DNA from: HGM04593 sp045634305
Lineage (GTDB): Bacteria; Bacteroidota; Bacteroidia; Bacteroidales; Bacteroidaceae
Assembly: GCA_045634305.1 (NCBI GenBank)
Contig: JAZQZZ010000049.1
Coordinates: 124,001 to 188,000, forward strand
Reading direction: 5' to 3'
Length of the DNA stretch: 64,000 nt
Position 1 is the stretch's first letter. Each line of letters starts with the position of its first letter. The position numbers were made by a program, and so were the translations under genes. A model generated the notes under the pieces. It did not search any database, was not told the origin of the DNA, and saw only the letters and a program-made list of their open reading frames with translations. Shown in pieces: positions 8,522 through 17,600 of the stretch.

Positions 8522-9380
8522 ATGTTGCTGCACCAATCAGCATCAGCGAGAAAACAAGCAACGTAACAGCTGTTTTGCCAAGCAGGGGGTTGAGAGCTGC
8601 ACCTTGTGCCTTCTTCAGGTATAGCCAGTTCTTTATGTGCAGGGCAAGATAAACAAAAATAATGGCCAGGCTCCACAGACGCAACTCCATCCACACCGGT
8701 GACATAACAGCCATTGCTGCCATGCCGGCAAGCATGTAGCACCAACCCATAACCTTACGCCCGAAAATCACTACAGTAGTGTTCTTCCCAACAGCCTTGT
8801 CATCTTCCATATCCCTGTAGTTGTTGACAATTAGCACGTTGGCGGCTAGCAGCCCCACGGCAACCGATGTCAGCAATGTGCGGTGGTCGAATGAACCTGT
8901 CTGCAGGTAACATGTGAACGTTACAGGTACAATTCCAAAAAATATTATTACTGACACATCGCCCAGTCCGTGATGTGACAAGGGGTAGGGACCGGCGCTG
9001 TATCCCAATGCAAACATAGCAATTATGGCGCCTACAAAGATGAGCCACCAAGGGCCAAAGAACAGCATTGTGCAACCAATTGCTGCAGCAAGCATAAGTG
9101 TAGTGTATGTGGCGCGTTTCATTGCCCTGGGTGAAATCTCTCCCTCTGTCACTCCACGACGGAATCCCTCGCGTCCCTTCCTGTCGATGCCGTTCTTGTA
9201 GTCGTAATATTCGTTACCGAAATTCGAAGCAATCTGCGCCAATGCTGCAAAAAGAGTGCACAGCAGCGCCACTGTTACATTGAATGCTCCTTGCAAAAGC
9301 GCACAAGCTGTGCCGCAAATGACCCCGGCAAGGCTCACCGGTAGTGTTCTCAAGCGCATTGCTTCAATCCACTTTTTCAT
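8511..9380 (-). CDS. menA: 1,4-dihydroxy-2-naphthoate polyprenyltransferase
   Basis: A 289-residue integral membrane protein of the UbiA superfamily with about eight or nine hydrophobic segments. The two Asp-rich substrate/Mg motifs are visible: NEYYDYKNGID near residue 57 and NNYRDMEDD near residue 187. The enzyme attaches the isoprenoid tail to DHNA in menaquinone synthesis at the cytoplasmic membrane. Length and motifs fit MenA rather than UbiA or ChlG. It follows the BASS transporter gene by 13 bases and is probably cotranscribed with it. Its last codons lie in the repeat element at 8355-8521, so its C-terminus (about -CEN) may differ between strains. Confidence 0.9.
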   Translation of the reverse strand: MKKWIEAMRLRTLPVSLAGVICGTACALLQGAFNVTVALLCTLFAALAQIASNFGNEYYDYKNGIDRKGREGFRRGVTEGEISPRAMKRATYTTLMLAAAIGCTMLFFGPWWLIFVGAIIAMFALGYSAGPYPLSHHGLGDVSVIIFFGIVPVTFTCYLQTGSFDHRTLLTSVAVGLLAANVLIVNNYRDMEDDKAVGKNTTVVIFGRKVMGWCYMLAGMAAMAVMSPVWMELRLWSLAIIFVYLALHIKNWLYLKKAQGAALNPLLGKTAVTLLVFSLMLIGAATCEN

Positions 9381-9393
9381 CTTTCAGTGCTGT

Positions 9394-10260
9394 TTATGCG
9401 GTTACTCTCTCCTTGCGTCTTATGAAGTAGACATATGTGAGCAGAATCACGTTCATCAGCAGGGCATAGATAATTGCCGGCAGAGCCATCTCGCCGCTGT
9501 TGAAGATAAATGGCGACGAAGCTATGGCAATAGCCTGCGCCGCATTCTGCATGCCAACCTCAATTACAATTGTACGTCTCACGCCGGTTGTGAATCCGCC
9601 AATACGCGACAATCCACCGCTGCACAGCATGGCAAGCAGTATGAGCAATGCTCCCGACATGCCAAGCAGTGCAAAGTTATCGGCAATCTCACGCCAATAT
9701 TGCAGGAAGAACACAGCTGCAAGTGTCATCAGTGCAGGGAATGCAAGCTTGCCGAGCACCTTTGCCACCTTTCTTGCCGCGTTGGGTTTTATCTTGCGGA
9801 ATAGGCTTCCGGCCAACAGTGGAACAAACAGCAGCACAATGTTCTGCATGAACAGCTTGCCAATGGGCAAGTGTATGTCCAGTCCGTTGCTGCTCGATAC
9901 AAAATCGGCTACAAAACCCATGATAAAGGGCAGAGTGAAAAGTGTTATGATGCTGCTGAGTGCTGTGAGTGTCACTGAAAGGGCAACATCACCCTTTGCA
10001 AGCATGGAGAAAACATTCGACGAGCTGCCGCCCGGGCAACATGCCACCAGTACCAGACCCATGAAGTATATCGGTGGCAACTTCAATATCCATGCTACTG
10101 CAAACGCAATCACAGGCAGCAGAATCTGCTGTCCCACCATTCCCAGCGCCACAGCTTTGGGGTTTCTTGCCACATTTGTAAAAGCCTTCTTGTCCAGGTC
10201 AATACCCAAAAGAAACATCAGTACAATGAGTATTGGCATCACAATCCATATCGTATTCAT
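9394..10260 (-). CDS. Bile acid:sodium symporter (BASS) family transporter
   Basis: A 288-residue membrane protein with about nine or ten hydrophobic segments. It carries the family's sodium-binding crossover region, seen as CCPGGSSSNVFS near residues 74-85 and a second helix-break motif with EVGMQNAAQAI near residue 235. BASS proteins move organic anions such as bile acids, pantoate or keto acids with Na+; the substrate is not predictable. It is the first gene of a two-gene minus-strand unit with menA, an arrangement that need not mean shared function. Confidence 0.87.
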   Translation of the reverse strand: MNTIWIVMPILIVLMFLLGIDLDKKAFTNVARNPKAVALGMVGQQILLPVIAFAVAWILKLPPIYFMGLVLVACCPGGSSSNVFSMLAKGDVALSVTLTALSSIITLFTLPFIMGFVADFVSSSNGLDIHLPIGKLFMQNIVLLFVPLLAGSLFRKIKPNAARKVAKVLGKLAFPALMTLAAVFFLQYWREIADNFALLGMSGALLILLAMLCSGGLSRIGGFTTGVRRTIVIEVGMQNAAQAIAIASSPFIFNSGEMALPAIIYALLMNVILLTYVYFIRRKERVTA

Positions 10261-10420
10261 GAGTGGAGTCTTTTTACGGTCATTTTATTGCATCCGCAAA
10301 AATAACGCGAAAATTTTAAAAAAATGAATTGTAATACACTATAGTTGTACTTTATTACAGCAATATTGTTGCAAGGTAGGCCAATAATCATATTTCTGTG
10401 CCGAAAAATATGCTAAACTA

Positions 10421-10450
10421 TTGTGTTTTAATTTGTATTGACTATTTTTG
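10421..10450 (+). promoter_or_regulatory. Bacteroidota-type promoter for the 10505 gene
   Basis: TTG at 10421-10423 and TATTTTTG at 10443-10450 are separated by 19 bases, a full TTG-N19-TAnnTTTG match. A small TCAGCT/AGCTGA hairpin follows in the predicted 5' UTR. Confidence 0.7.
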
Positions 10451-10504
10451 TGATGTCTGTCAGCTCATTAAAGCTGATTCCCGCATAATAAAAACAGATA
10501 CACT

Positions 10505-11071
10505 ATGGCACAGAGAATAATGAACCTGCTTGAGCAGATGAAAGTGAACGGCGAGGAGATGCGCATGTGGAAGAATGTCGAGCTCTCACGCCAATGTCTC
10601 GAAATTCTTGAAACCGTCGACGATGCCACTGCTGCCGACAAGGCATTGGTCATCGATAACGTCCTTTCGTTTATCCCCGAGTACGATGTGCCGCGTTATG
10701 CTTTGGAACTTGCACGGCAGCAGCGGCATTGGCTGTCGTTGGCTCAAGGAGAGGAGGGTGGACTTTTACAGGACGACGTCGAGGCCTACATCCGTGAGCT
10801 AGAAGAGTATATCGACCACGAGAACATCCCTACCGATGATTTTATAAAAAAGTATGGCAAGCACCTGAAATTCGACCCCATACGCCGCACCCCGCTGTGG
10901 GAGGAGAACTATTGCCGTTGGGAAGAGGAGTGCGACCGCAGGCTTGGTGACTTCCCTCGTGGAATGGGTTTCTGCTTTGCCTATTGGCACACGTTTGCCG
11001 AAGTGTTGCGCGAAGATGGTGTTGAATGGAAATCGCCATCCCAAATGAATCCTCGAGTGCTGTTCGACTGA
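10505..11071 (+). CDS. Uncharacterised protein, 188 residues
   Basis: I do not recognise a family. The protein is soluble, strongly acidic and mostly helical, with no signal peptide or membrane segment. It is rich in Glu, Asp, Trp and Tyr, and the C-terminal third contains conserved-looking aromatic stretches (FCFAYWHTFAEVL). It lies 26 bases upstream of the Sel1-repeat gene on the same strand and behind a good promoter, so the two probably form a unit. A DUF4274/immunity-like or cytoplasmic adaptor role is conceivable but not supported. Confidence 0.75.
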   Translation: MAQRIMNLLEQMKVNGEEMRMWKNVELSRQCLEILETVDDATAADKALVIDNVLSFIPEYDVPRYALELARQQRHWLSLAQGEEGGLLQDDVEAYIRELEEYIDHENIPTDDFIKKYGKHLKFDPIRRTPLWEENYCRWEEECDRRLGDFPRGMGFCFAYWHTFAEVLREDGVEWKSPSQMNPRVLFD

Positions 11072-11097
11072 TACTTGTTTCTCAAAAATAACAAACC

Positions 11098-12720
11098 ATG
11101 TTACCCGATTTTGAAATCACTGCAGGAAAGGAGTTCCTGAACCATTTTCTTGAAAGGAGAGATCTGTTCTATTTTTCGCCGGCAATGGTGGAGAAACTGC
11201 GTGCCGACGATTCACCCTATGGCCGGTACGGCTATGGACGTTGGCTCTACATGACAGGCGACTGCAGTATAGAGTTGCTGCGCACGGTGCGCAACTGTCT
11301 TGAGTTTGCCGCCGCCAATGGTATTGCCGATGCCCTGTATATGATTGCAAGGCTACACTACAATGGCGATTATGTCGACGATGCAAAGGGTATTGCCGTC
11401 ATGAACCGCGACCTTGCCGTCAAGCTCATACACGAAGCCGAAGCAAATGGAAGCGAGCTTGCCAGGCTGCAACGCAATTTTGACGATTTTGAGAGTCTGA
11501 TGGCCCATGATTCCGATGTCAGCGAGCCGGTTGCCGAGGCAAAGGAACTTGCCAATCAACCCGGCGCGTCACTCCTGTGGCTGGAGCAGTTGGGATGGAT
11601 GTACTACGATATGGGTAAACGCGATGAGGCCATTGCTGCACACGAGAAATGTGTCGATGGCGGGCATCTCCATGCAACCTATTTCCTTGCCGCCATGTAT
11701 CACGAGCGCGGCAATGTCGCATACTATGAGTCGTTGATGCAGGATGCCATTGAAAAGGATGTTGCAGGGTGTATGATACTTGGATGTGAGTACGAGGATG
11801 ATTGGGACAGCTACGATGCCGATACCCGTAACGAGATTCATCTTGCCCTCGACAGGAACCTCCGCCGCGGTGTTGAACTGGGCAACAGCACATGCGCCTA
11901 TTATCTTGCCAAGTATATGCTCGCAGGCTCAATGGGTTTTGAAAAGAACATCCCCGAGGCCTTCAGGTATGCACGCATTGGAATGGGGTGGCGTTGTACG
12001 TTATGCCACAGGCTTATGATTGATATCCTCAATATTCACGATGTGAAGTCACTCATTCCCGATATCACTACCGAGTTTGCCCTTATGGCCCGTCTAAATG
12101 CATTGCGTTGCGGAGTTGGCGAGGCATACCAATATGTCATAGCCTACACTCCCGAGTATAAGGCGATGGGCTACGCCGCCGAACTTGAATATTGGAAATT
12201 GCAGTATGAGACAGCCGAAGAACCTGAAACCGATGCACCGGAATGCAACTCTACATTACCCGCCGGCAACTATGCTGCTTGTGACAAGGAAGAGATTGTC
12301 CCAACAGTGCTGGTTATAGACCCATCGGGTTTCACCGATTTTGTACAAGCCGATGTCGAAACCATGTCGTACCGCGAGATGGCAGAACTTATTGGTGCCG
12401 ACGGAGTGGATGCCGTGCATTTCTCCAACCCCCTAAATAAAATCACCAAGGAGTGCAAGCTGCCCAAGCAACTGACAATGTACGTTGACCGCAATGCCAT
12501 GGCAAAGAACCTGCCCGACAATGCCGTTGCCACAATGCTCTATGGTAATGGCTATGAAATAAGAGGCGCAGTAATCATTGCAATGGAAGACAACCGCTAC
12601 GACACCTACTCATTCACCACCGAGGAAGACATAGAAGCCGTCTACGAGGCTATCGACGACCTCACCGGCCTCTTGCGCCGCGAAATGGACGACGACGGCC
12701 GCTACGATCCTTGGGCTTAA
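11098..12720 (+). CDS. Sel1-like repeat protein with DUF3846-like C-terminal domain
   Basis: A 540-residue soluble protein. Residues 60-330 carry degenerate Sel1/TPR-type helical repeats, for example around ADALYMIARLHYNGDY, HLHATYFLAAMYHERGN and CAYYLAKYMLAGSMG. A linker rich in Glu, Pro and Thr follows at about 375-400. The last 135 residues match the general shape of DUF3846: a VLVID strand, a YREMAELIGADGVDAV helix, MYVDRNAMAKNLPDNAVAT, and a closing RGAVIIA strand. No enzyme motif is seen. Sel1 repeats usually mediate protein contacts. The combination of domains is unusual, and the function is unknown. It sits next to the CRISPR locus but faces it on the other strand. Confidence 0.75.
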   Translation: MLPDFEITAGKEFLNHFLERRDLFYFSPAMVEKLRADDSPYGRYGYGRWLYMTGDCSIELLRTVRNCLEFAAANGIADALYMIARLHYNGDYVDDAKGIAVMNRDLAVKLIHEAEANGSELARLQRNFDDFESLMAHDSDVSEPVAEAKELANQPGASLLWLEQLGWMYYDMGKRDEAIAAHEKCVDGGHLHATYFLAAMYHERGNVAYYESLMQDAIEKDVAGCMILGCEYEDDWDSYDADTRNEIHLALDRNLRRGVELGNSTCAYYLAKYMLAGSMGFEKNIPEAFRYARIGMGWRCTLCHRLMIDILNIHDVKSLIPDITTEFALMARLNALRCGVGEAYQYVIAYTPEYKAMGYAAELEYWKLQYETAEEPETDAPECNSTLPAGNYAACDKEEIVPTVLVIDPSGFTDFVQADVETMSYREMAELIGADGVDAVHFSNPLNKITKECKLPKQLTMYVDRNAMAKNLPDNAVATMLYGNGYEIRGAVIIAMEDNRYDTYSFTTEEDIEAVYEAIDDLTGLLRREMDDDGRYDPWA

Positions 12721-12821
12721 AAAGGTGAACAAACATTCGTGTCAATGCTTGAATAACCGGAGTATAACTTTGGAATAACTAAACGATGGTTATGTTTTAA
12801 AACACAATAATAGTTGGCTGT

Positions 12822-13004
12822 ATGATAGATATTCTTATTCAAATAATAGCATGGGGTATGTGCGCAGTGTTTACATTGGGCATAATTGGGCTTTTTGTGA
12901 TGATGATTCAAATTATTGTGTCTGCATTCAGAGGCAAACCAACCAAAGTGAACTCATCGGCAATGCCATGGTGGGTATGGTGGTCTTCATACCGCAACCA
13001 TTAA
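12822..13004 (+). CDS. Small membrane peptide, 60 residues
   Basis: A short frame encoding a strongly hydrophobic stretch (about residues 4-38, with IIAWGMCAVFTLGIIGLF) followed by a basic and Trp-rich tail ending SYRNH. This is one or two membrane segments. It lies in the gap between the Sel1-like gene and the CRISPR repeat. No homologue is recognised, and Bacteroidota lack strong Shine-Dalgarno signals that would help. It could be a real small membrane protein or a chance frame; there is no antisense RNA opposite it that would make a type I toxin case. Confidence 0.4.
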   Translation: MIDILIQIIAWGMCAVFTLGIIGLFVMMIQIIVSAFRGKPTKVNSSAMPWWVWWSSYRNH

Positions 13005-13139
13005 CAAATTCCAGCGCCCGAAAGTCGTATTTAAGGTGCTGTAAGCAGTAATCTCTACTTAAGGAAGTGCTTGTCGCAGTTGCTATCTTTCAGAAATGAA
13101 ATAAATTTGTCCATAATCTTTGGATTTGAAAAAAGTTTA

Positions 13140-13201
13140 TATCTTTGCGGTATCCAATTTGGTGGTGTCGGGGAGCCTTCGGGTCCGATGCCGCTTTTTT
13201 T
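13140..13201 (+). ncRNA. Putative small hairpin RNA with its own promoter
   Basis: TATCTTTG at 13140-13147 is a perfect -7 box, with TTTG 17 bases upstream. Only about 10 bases past the expected start is a strong hairpin: 13162-13171 pairs with 13185-13194 (three wobbles), and the top is capped by a C-UUCG-G tetraloop at 13177-13182. Seven or more T residues follow. The product would be about 45-50 nucleotides. It could instead be a terminator for the small gene upstream that happens to follow a promoter-like sequence. Its position just before the CRISPR repeat suggests a leader-related role, which is inference. Confidence 0.5.
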
Positions 13202-13234
13202 ATTCAAAATCAAAGGTTATGTATTCAAGTCCGT

Positions 13235-13286
13235 GTTGTGATTTGCTTTTAGATTTGTATCTTTGAAATATCAAATACACCACAAT
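13235..13286 (+). CRISPR. Solitary type II-C CRISPR repeat
   Basis: It begins GTTGTGATTTGC, the usual start of Bacteroidota type II-C repeats, and ends CACCACAAT. Its ends form a partial palindrome (TTGTG/CACAA and ATTTG/CAAAT), as in other type II-C repeats. The core unit is 47-52 bases. Positions 13236-13258 match the reverse complement of the tracrRNA anti-repeat (18225-18247) at 22 of 23 bases, which fixes the crRNA direction as plus. I found no second copy on either side at spacer distance or anywhere else in the window. Confidence 0.85.
13236..13265 (+). promoter_or_regulatory. Promoter contained inside the CRISPR repeat
   Basis: TTG at 13236-13238 and TATCTTTG at 13258-13265 are 19 bases apart, giving a complete Bacteroidota promoter wholly within the repeat. 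Transcription would begin near the repeat's 3' end and run into the following spacer position. This parallels the repeat-embedded promoters known in Neisseria and Campylobacter type II-C arrays. Confidence 0.7.
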
Positions 13287-13352
13287 CTTTGTAAAGTGTT
13301 GTATTGTAGATGTTTAAAGCGCTTTTTAGAAAATAAAAAATAAGGTGTATTA

Positions 13353-13389
13353 AAAAAGGATTTGCATTGTCATAATGCAAATCCTTTTT
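13353..13389. terminator. Bidirectional intrinsic terminator after cas2
   Basis: A 16-bp perfect stem (13353-13368 with 13374-13389) and 5-base loop, with A/T runs on both sides, lies 7 bases beyond the cas2 stop. It would end the cas operon on the minus strand and any crRNA transcript on the plus strand. Confidence 0.85.
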
Positions 13390-13395
13390 CTATTT

Positions 13396-13731
13396 TTAGA
13401 ATAACTCTAATTGTTGAGGCTCTAATTCTTTTTTTATGTGTTGGCATCCACGGAATAGTTCCATTTGACTGAATTGTTTGTCTGTTACTGTTAAAATACC
13501 TACATAACCTTCTTTAGGTAGCCATTTCTTTACTCGTTTTATGTGAACATCGGCGTTCTCTCTGCTTGGGCAATGGCGCAAGTAGATGGAGAATTGGAAC
13601 ATTGTGAATCCGTCACGCAAAAGTTGTTTCCTAAAATCGGCATATATTTTGCGTTCACGTCTTGTTTCTGTGGGCAAATCGAAAAAGACAAAAATCCACA
13701 TTATCTGATATTCGCTAAATCGTTCAATCAT
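13396..13731 (-). CDS. cas2: CRISPR-associated endonuclease Cas2
   Basis: 111 residues if started at MIERFSEYQIMW. This start overlaps the cas1 stop as ATGA; an earlier start would overlap cas1 by 49 bases. It shows the Cas2 core: a hydrophobic strand ending in FFDLP with the conserved Asp18, a basic helix (RRERKIYADFRKQLL), and the FSIYLRHC strand, then a LTVTDKQF strand. With Cas1 it forms the spacer-integration complex. It is the last gene of the cas operon, followed by a strong terminator. All key features look intact. Confidence 0.93.
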   Translation of the reverse strand: MIERFSEYQIMWIFVFFDLPTETRRERKIYADFRKQLLRDGFTMFQFSIYLRHCPSRENADVHIKRVKKWLPKEGYVGILTVTDKQFSQMELFRGCQHIKKELEPQQLELF

Positions 13732-14663
13732 TCCATAGTTGGGTATGCTATTTTGCGTATTTCTCCGCTGTAACATTTATACAGTGAAGCAGTGGTTGTT
13801 GCAACAGCTATCATTAATGGGCTACGTCGTCCGTTGATTATTACATCCAAAACCGGAATTGAAAGTAATTTGCTTTTTATTTCAGTCGTCAGTTTTGAGA
13901 TGTCTATGCCGCTATCCACTATTTCGGCAACTAATTTATCAACAAACGGGCGGTATGGCTCCATAATGTCATCGGCAAGGCAGTAGGCATTGTAACGGTT
14001 GTGGTGATGAATGCCCAATGTGGGTAATAAACCACTACCAACCAATGAACGTGCGACAACTGCGCGTAGAATGGCATAGCCATAATTCAATAGGTTGTTT
14101 GGCGCAACGCCTTCTCTGTCGCGGTGAAATTCGGGAATGTGCCCAAACAGGTTCTGCCAATAAAATGCAGCAGCACGTCCTTCAAGGTTATCGCTGTCTC
14201 CACTTTTTACTTGCTTTGTCCATGCCTGCATATTGCCGCATTCAAGTCCGCGTTGTTGCAATAGTACAGCCGATTGATTGGCTATTTTTGCTTGAATGGT
14301 TTGTTGCCACAACTGTTTCTTTAATGGTTGTGATGCTTCTATTTGATGTCTGAATCTCTCCGATTGTGTAGTATTGCCGGCAAGGGGCAATATTAGCCCC
14401 GCAGGCATACGGTGTTCATCACATGAAATTACGGCAACATTATTATTCAGCAATTCGCTTAATGCTCCTTGAGTTATGGTTATCTGTTTATTGTCGAGAA
14501 CCACAACACCAACATCTTCAATTGGAACTTGTTTTACTGCTGAAGCCTTGAAACTGTCAGGTAGAGTTGTGTTCTTCTCTACTTCGGGTAAACGGATTTC
14601 CAGTTGGGCATATTTTACACTCAAGTAAGCGGGATTGCCGAAATATAATGTGCGCTTTATCAT
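13728..14663 (-). CDS. cas1: CRISPR-associated integrase Cas1 (type II-C)
   Basis: 311 residues with the Cas1 layout: an N-terminal beta domain, then a helical catalytic domain. The expected metal ligands are Glu161 in LEGRAAAFYW, a His in the GIHHHN cluster (219-221), and an acidic residue in DDIMEPYRPF (Asp232 or Glu235). The protein catalyses spacer insertion together with Cas2. It overlaps cas9 upstream and cas2 downstream by ATGA, consistent with a single coupled operon. No truncation or frameshift is seen, so adaptation could be functional despite the minimal array. Confidence 0.95.
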   Translation of the reverse strand: MIKRTLYFGNPAYLSVKYAQLEIRLPEVEKNTTLPDSFKASAVKQVPIEDVGVVVLDNKQITITQGALSELLNNNVAVISCDEHRMPAGLILPLAGNTTQSERFRHQIEASQPLKKQLWQQTIQAKIANQSAVLLQQRGLECGNMQAWTKQVKSGDSDNLEGRAAAFYWQNLFGHIPEFHRDREGVAPNNLLNYGYAILRAVVARSLVGSGLLPTLGIHHHNRYNAYCLADDIMEPYRPFVDKLVAEIVDSGIDISKLTTEIKSKLLSIPVLDVIINGRRSPLMIAVATTTASLYKCYSGEIRKIAYPTME

Positions 14664-17600
14664 ATTTCCGTTATTTTGCCGGTTATACTTATATGTACTT
14701 TATGAGGATTGTTTTCAAACAATGATTTTAGACTTCTCAAACGTTTCATTTTGCCCATATCTTTTGCTGTACTTGAAATGTCGTCAACGACAGTTTCTAA
14801 GTGATGCCTAAAGACGTAATCCCCTGTTGACATCTTCTGTACTCTATATAAATATTTGCTCAATGCTGCATAATCCTTCTTTTGTATTGCATCCTGGTAT
14901 AGCTCCTCTGCCATTCCAAGAATGAACGTTTCATTCTGCTGCATTGAGAACTTGAACTTCCAGTTTGCCGATGGTGGTAACTGGTTGAGGAATGACTCCG
15001 GCATTTTGTCAGTAACATTGTCCCATGCTTCGGCCGGGTTGGTGATGATTGTTGGAATGCCGTATTTCTTGCGTTCAACTGCGTGCCAGAATGTAACAAT
15101 GTGTTCTTGTAATTTACCTTTTTCGTCTATATATATGGCAACATGGTGGTTATTAGCAGGTTTTACAAATGCAATTGGCTCATTGTGCTCGTTATAACGC
15201 ACCGGTACAACTGCATTCAAACCAGTTCTGCACCTTACACTGCGTATCGAGTGACCCTGATGGTCGAGTACCGGTTCGGCAAAAGCCTTTTCGGGTTTGC
15301 CGCCGAACTGTATCAGTCTTGCACGCAGAGTTTCACGAATGCGCTTGTCTATTACATCTTCAATTGTTTTTAAAGTAATAGAACTGATGTCGTATTTCTT
15401 TACATATTCCTGTTCGCCAGTCTTGTAGTCCTGTATGCGGCCATATACACTCTCTTCGCTCAAAGCGCCTCGTGGAATGATAATTCCTCGCTGAACGCAA
15501 ATGCGTTTGCCACCTTTGTATATGTAGCGTCTGCCGGTGCTTGCCGCGCGTTTTCCACTCTTGAATGATACTGCAATGCCTTCCACGGCTTGTTCAACCT
15601 CGGCTGTAGTGAAGTGTGGCTGCATCTTAATGTATCGTTCAAGGCGTGTCAGGCGCTGGCGTGTTTCGGAATTTTGTTTTTCGTCATTGAATGAGCTGAA
15701 AGAAACCTCCTTCAATGAGTTCAGGTTGTTGATGCGTTGTATATATCCTTGCTTTGTACAGGCTATAGTCAATGCGTCAATAGCATGGTGTCGGTGATCC
15801 ATACGCTTTGACCAACCGGTAATTCTTTCAACCTCTATTTTCTTGCCGTCTATTTCACGTTCAACCATTTCCGTTAGTCCGGCAGCTTGGTAGCGGCTGA
15901 AATTGAGTGTGTGTAAAACTTCGTCCCAACCCCACAAATGGCGCAAGAAATCGGTTATGCTACCGGTTGTGGAATAGACATTGTGGCAGATGGTTTGCAG
16001 TATCTCTTTTGCCTTTTTGGCAATATATTGGCTTTCGCGTAACTGACGCTCGATAAAGTCGGTAGGCAGTTCGCTTGCCGGCATGAGCAATTTCTTGCGT
16101 TTGGTGCTCGAGATTTTCCCACGTTCGGCCAAATCATTGATACGTTCGATATATGCCGCGAAATTACCTTCGTTTTTAGTTTTCATGTAATCAAACGCGG
16201 TGCGGTTGTTCTTCTCTTTGTTACATTCGCTGCAAGAACATACCTTGTTGGCAAAACTATCGTCAAAAATAACAGAGCGTGGAATAATGTGTTCAACCTC
16301 TACACCGAAACCAAGCAGAAACTCTTTTGCGCTTACTGTTTTGCCGCAATAGATGCAAATGTGCTCACTCTCTTCCCACATCTTGTATTTTTGTATGCGG
16401 GAGCGTGTAGGTGTCAAACCATATTCTTTTTGTATGCGTTGGGCAATCTCTTCGTTCTGCTTCTGGTTTCTTGCCATTGCTTTGGTAGCCGATTCTCTTT
16501 CCTCTCGATTCTGCTTTAGCTCACGTGCAAGTTCTACACGGATCTCATCAATACGGCCATATTCATGCATCAAGGCATTGACAAGGTTGACAAGTTGGTT
16601 CAGAATCTTCTCAACAACAGGCTGACGCAGTTCGCCTTTCTTGATTGGCAATAGCCTTTCAACAAGTTCGCGTGTCATATTCTGCTCTTTTGTGAGTGTC
16701 GTGTCATTGTAACCAGCCATTAGTTTAGCATCGTAATACTGCATACCATCTTGTAGGTATGGCAAGACCTTGCGTATTGCGCGTGATGACTTATTGCTAT
16801 AACCTGCCTTTACAAAATCAATTTGACAAAGGTTGTCTATAACTGTTTTATCAGTAATGTTGAATTTGTTTTTGAGAGTTTCTCTCAATTCCTCAATGTC
16901 TGAAATAGAGTAGAGTGTATGCCATAACTCATAAAGTGGCAGTTTTTCAAATGAGGCATTTATGATCTTTACCTCTGTAATTTCGCCTGTTTCAATGTTA
17001 ACAACCTCCTTGCAGTCAGTGCTCAGGTCAAAATTAAGCAGATGATTATATTCTTTGTGTTTTGCAAGAACTTTCTCTATGGTGCAGTATGTTGTATTGC
17101 CCTGCAACCCGCTTCCGTTTACGGCTTTGCCGAATTGCCACTCTTTGGATTTGACACCGAGTAGTGCTTTCAAATCGTTTGCCTTCAATTTCTCATGGGT
17201 ATTCATGAAAGCGAAGATTGCCTGTTTCTGCTCCAATGTGATATGCAGGGTGTCGTTGACCTTATTCTTGACGCAGATGTTGTTTATACTTTCCCAAATT
17301 TTGCATACTTGGAATAATGGTGAAGTGCGTGGCGCGACTTTGGGGCTACAATCTCTCAACTGACCATTAATCTCCTTGAAATGTCTTTCTAAAGAACATC
17401 TGCCTACAAGGTGTTTGCAGGATTTTAATGGGCGTTGATGGAAAATGATGTAATCGCGTATGTGTGCAATGTTTTCATCGGTAAGAACATCGGGGTAGAA
17501 TGCTTTTTGACAAGACATTATTGCATCAAATTCCTCCATATACGCTATGCGTGGGAATATGCGCTCCTTGCAACGGTATGCAGCGTATGACTTCAAACCA

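Larger units (their letters stand above)
13005..13395. other. 391-bp non-coding region beyond cas2
   Basis: This AT-rich stretch contains no credible protein gene. In order it holds a promoter and tiny hairpin RNA (13140-13201), a single type II-C CRISPR repeat (13235-13286), about 65 bases without recognisable repeat units, and a 16-bp hairpin terminator shared with cas2 (13353-13389). Confidence 0.8.

Noticed and set aside
9500..10327. Long plus-strand frame opposite the BASS transporter gene
   Set aside because: It is an antisense shadow of a well-supported membrane protein and its product looks random, without a family or signal.
13117..13163. A second, degenerate CRISPR repeat upstream of the clear one
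   Set aside because: It shares the TATCTTTG box and a short TATC-N-AAT match with the repeat, but the 5' half differs and the distance to the next repeat (about 71 bases including a hairpin) does not fit a spacer.
12822..13201. Type I toxin-antitoxin pair (small peptide plus small RNA)
   Set aside because: The hairpin RNA is on the same strand as the peptide and shows no convincing complementarity to its mRNA.
13299..13345. A decayed terminal repeat downstream of the solitary repeat
   Set aside because: GTTGTATTG and GCTTTTTAGA echo parts of the repeat, but the order and spacing do not align without several gaps in AT-rich sequence.
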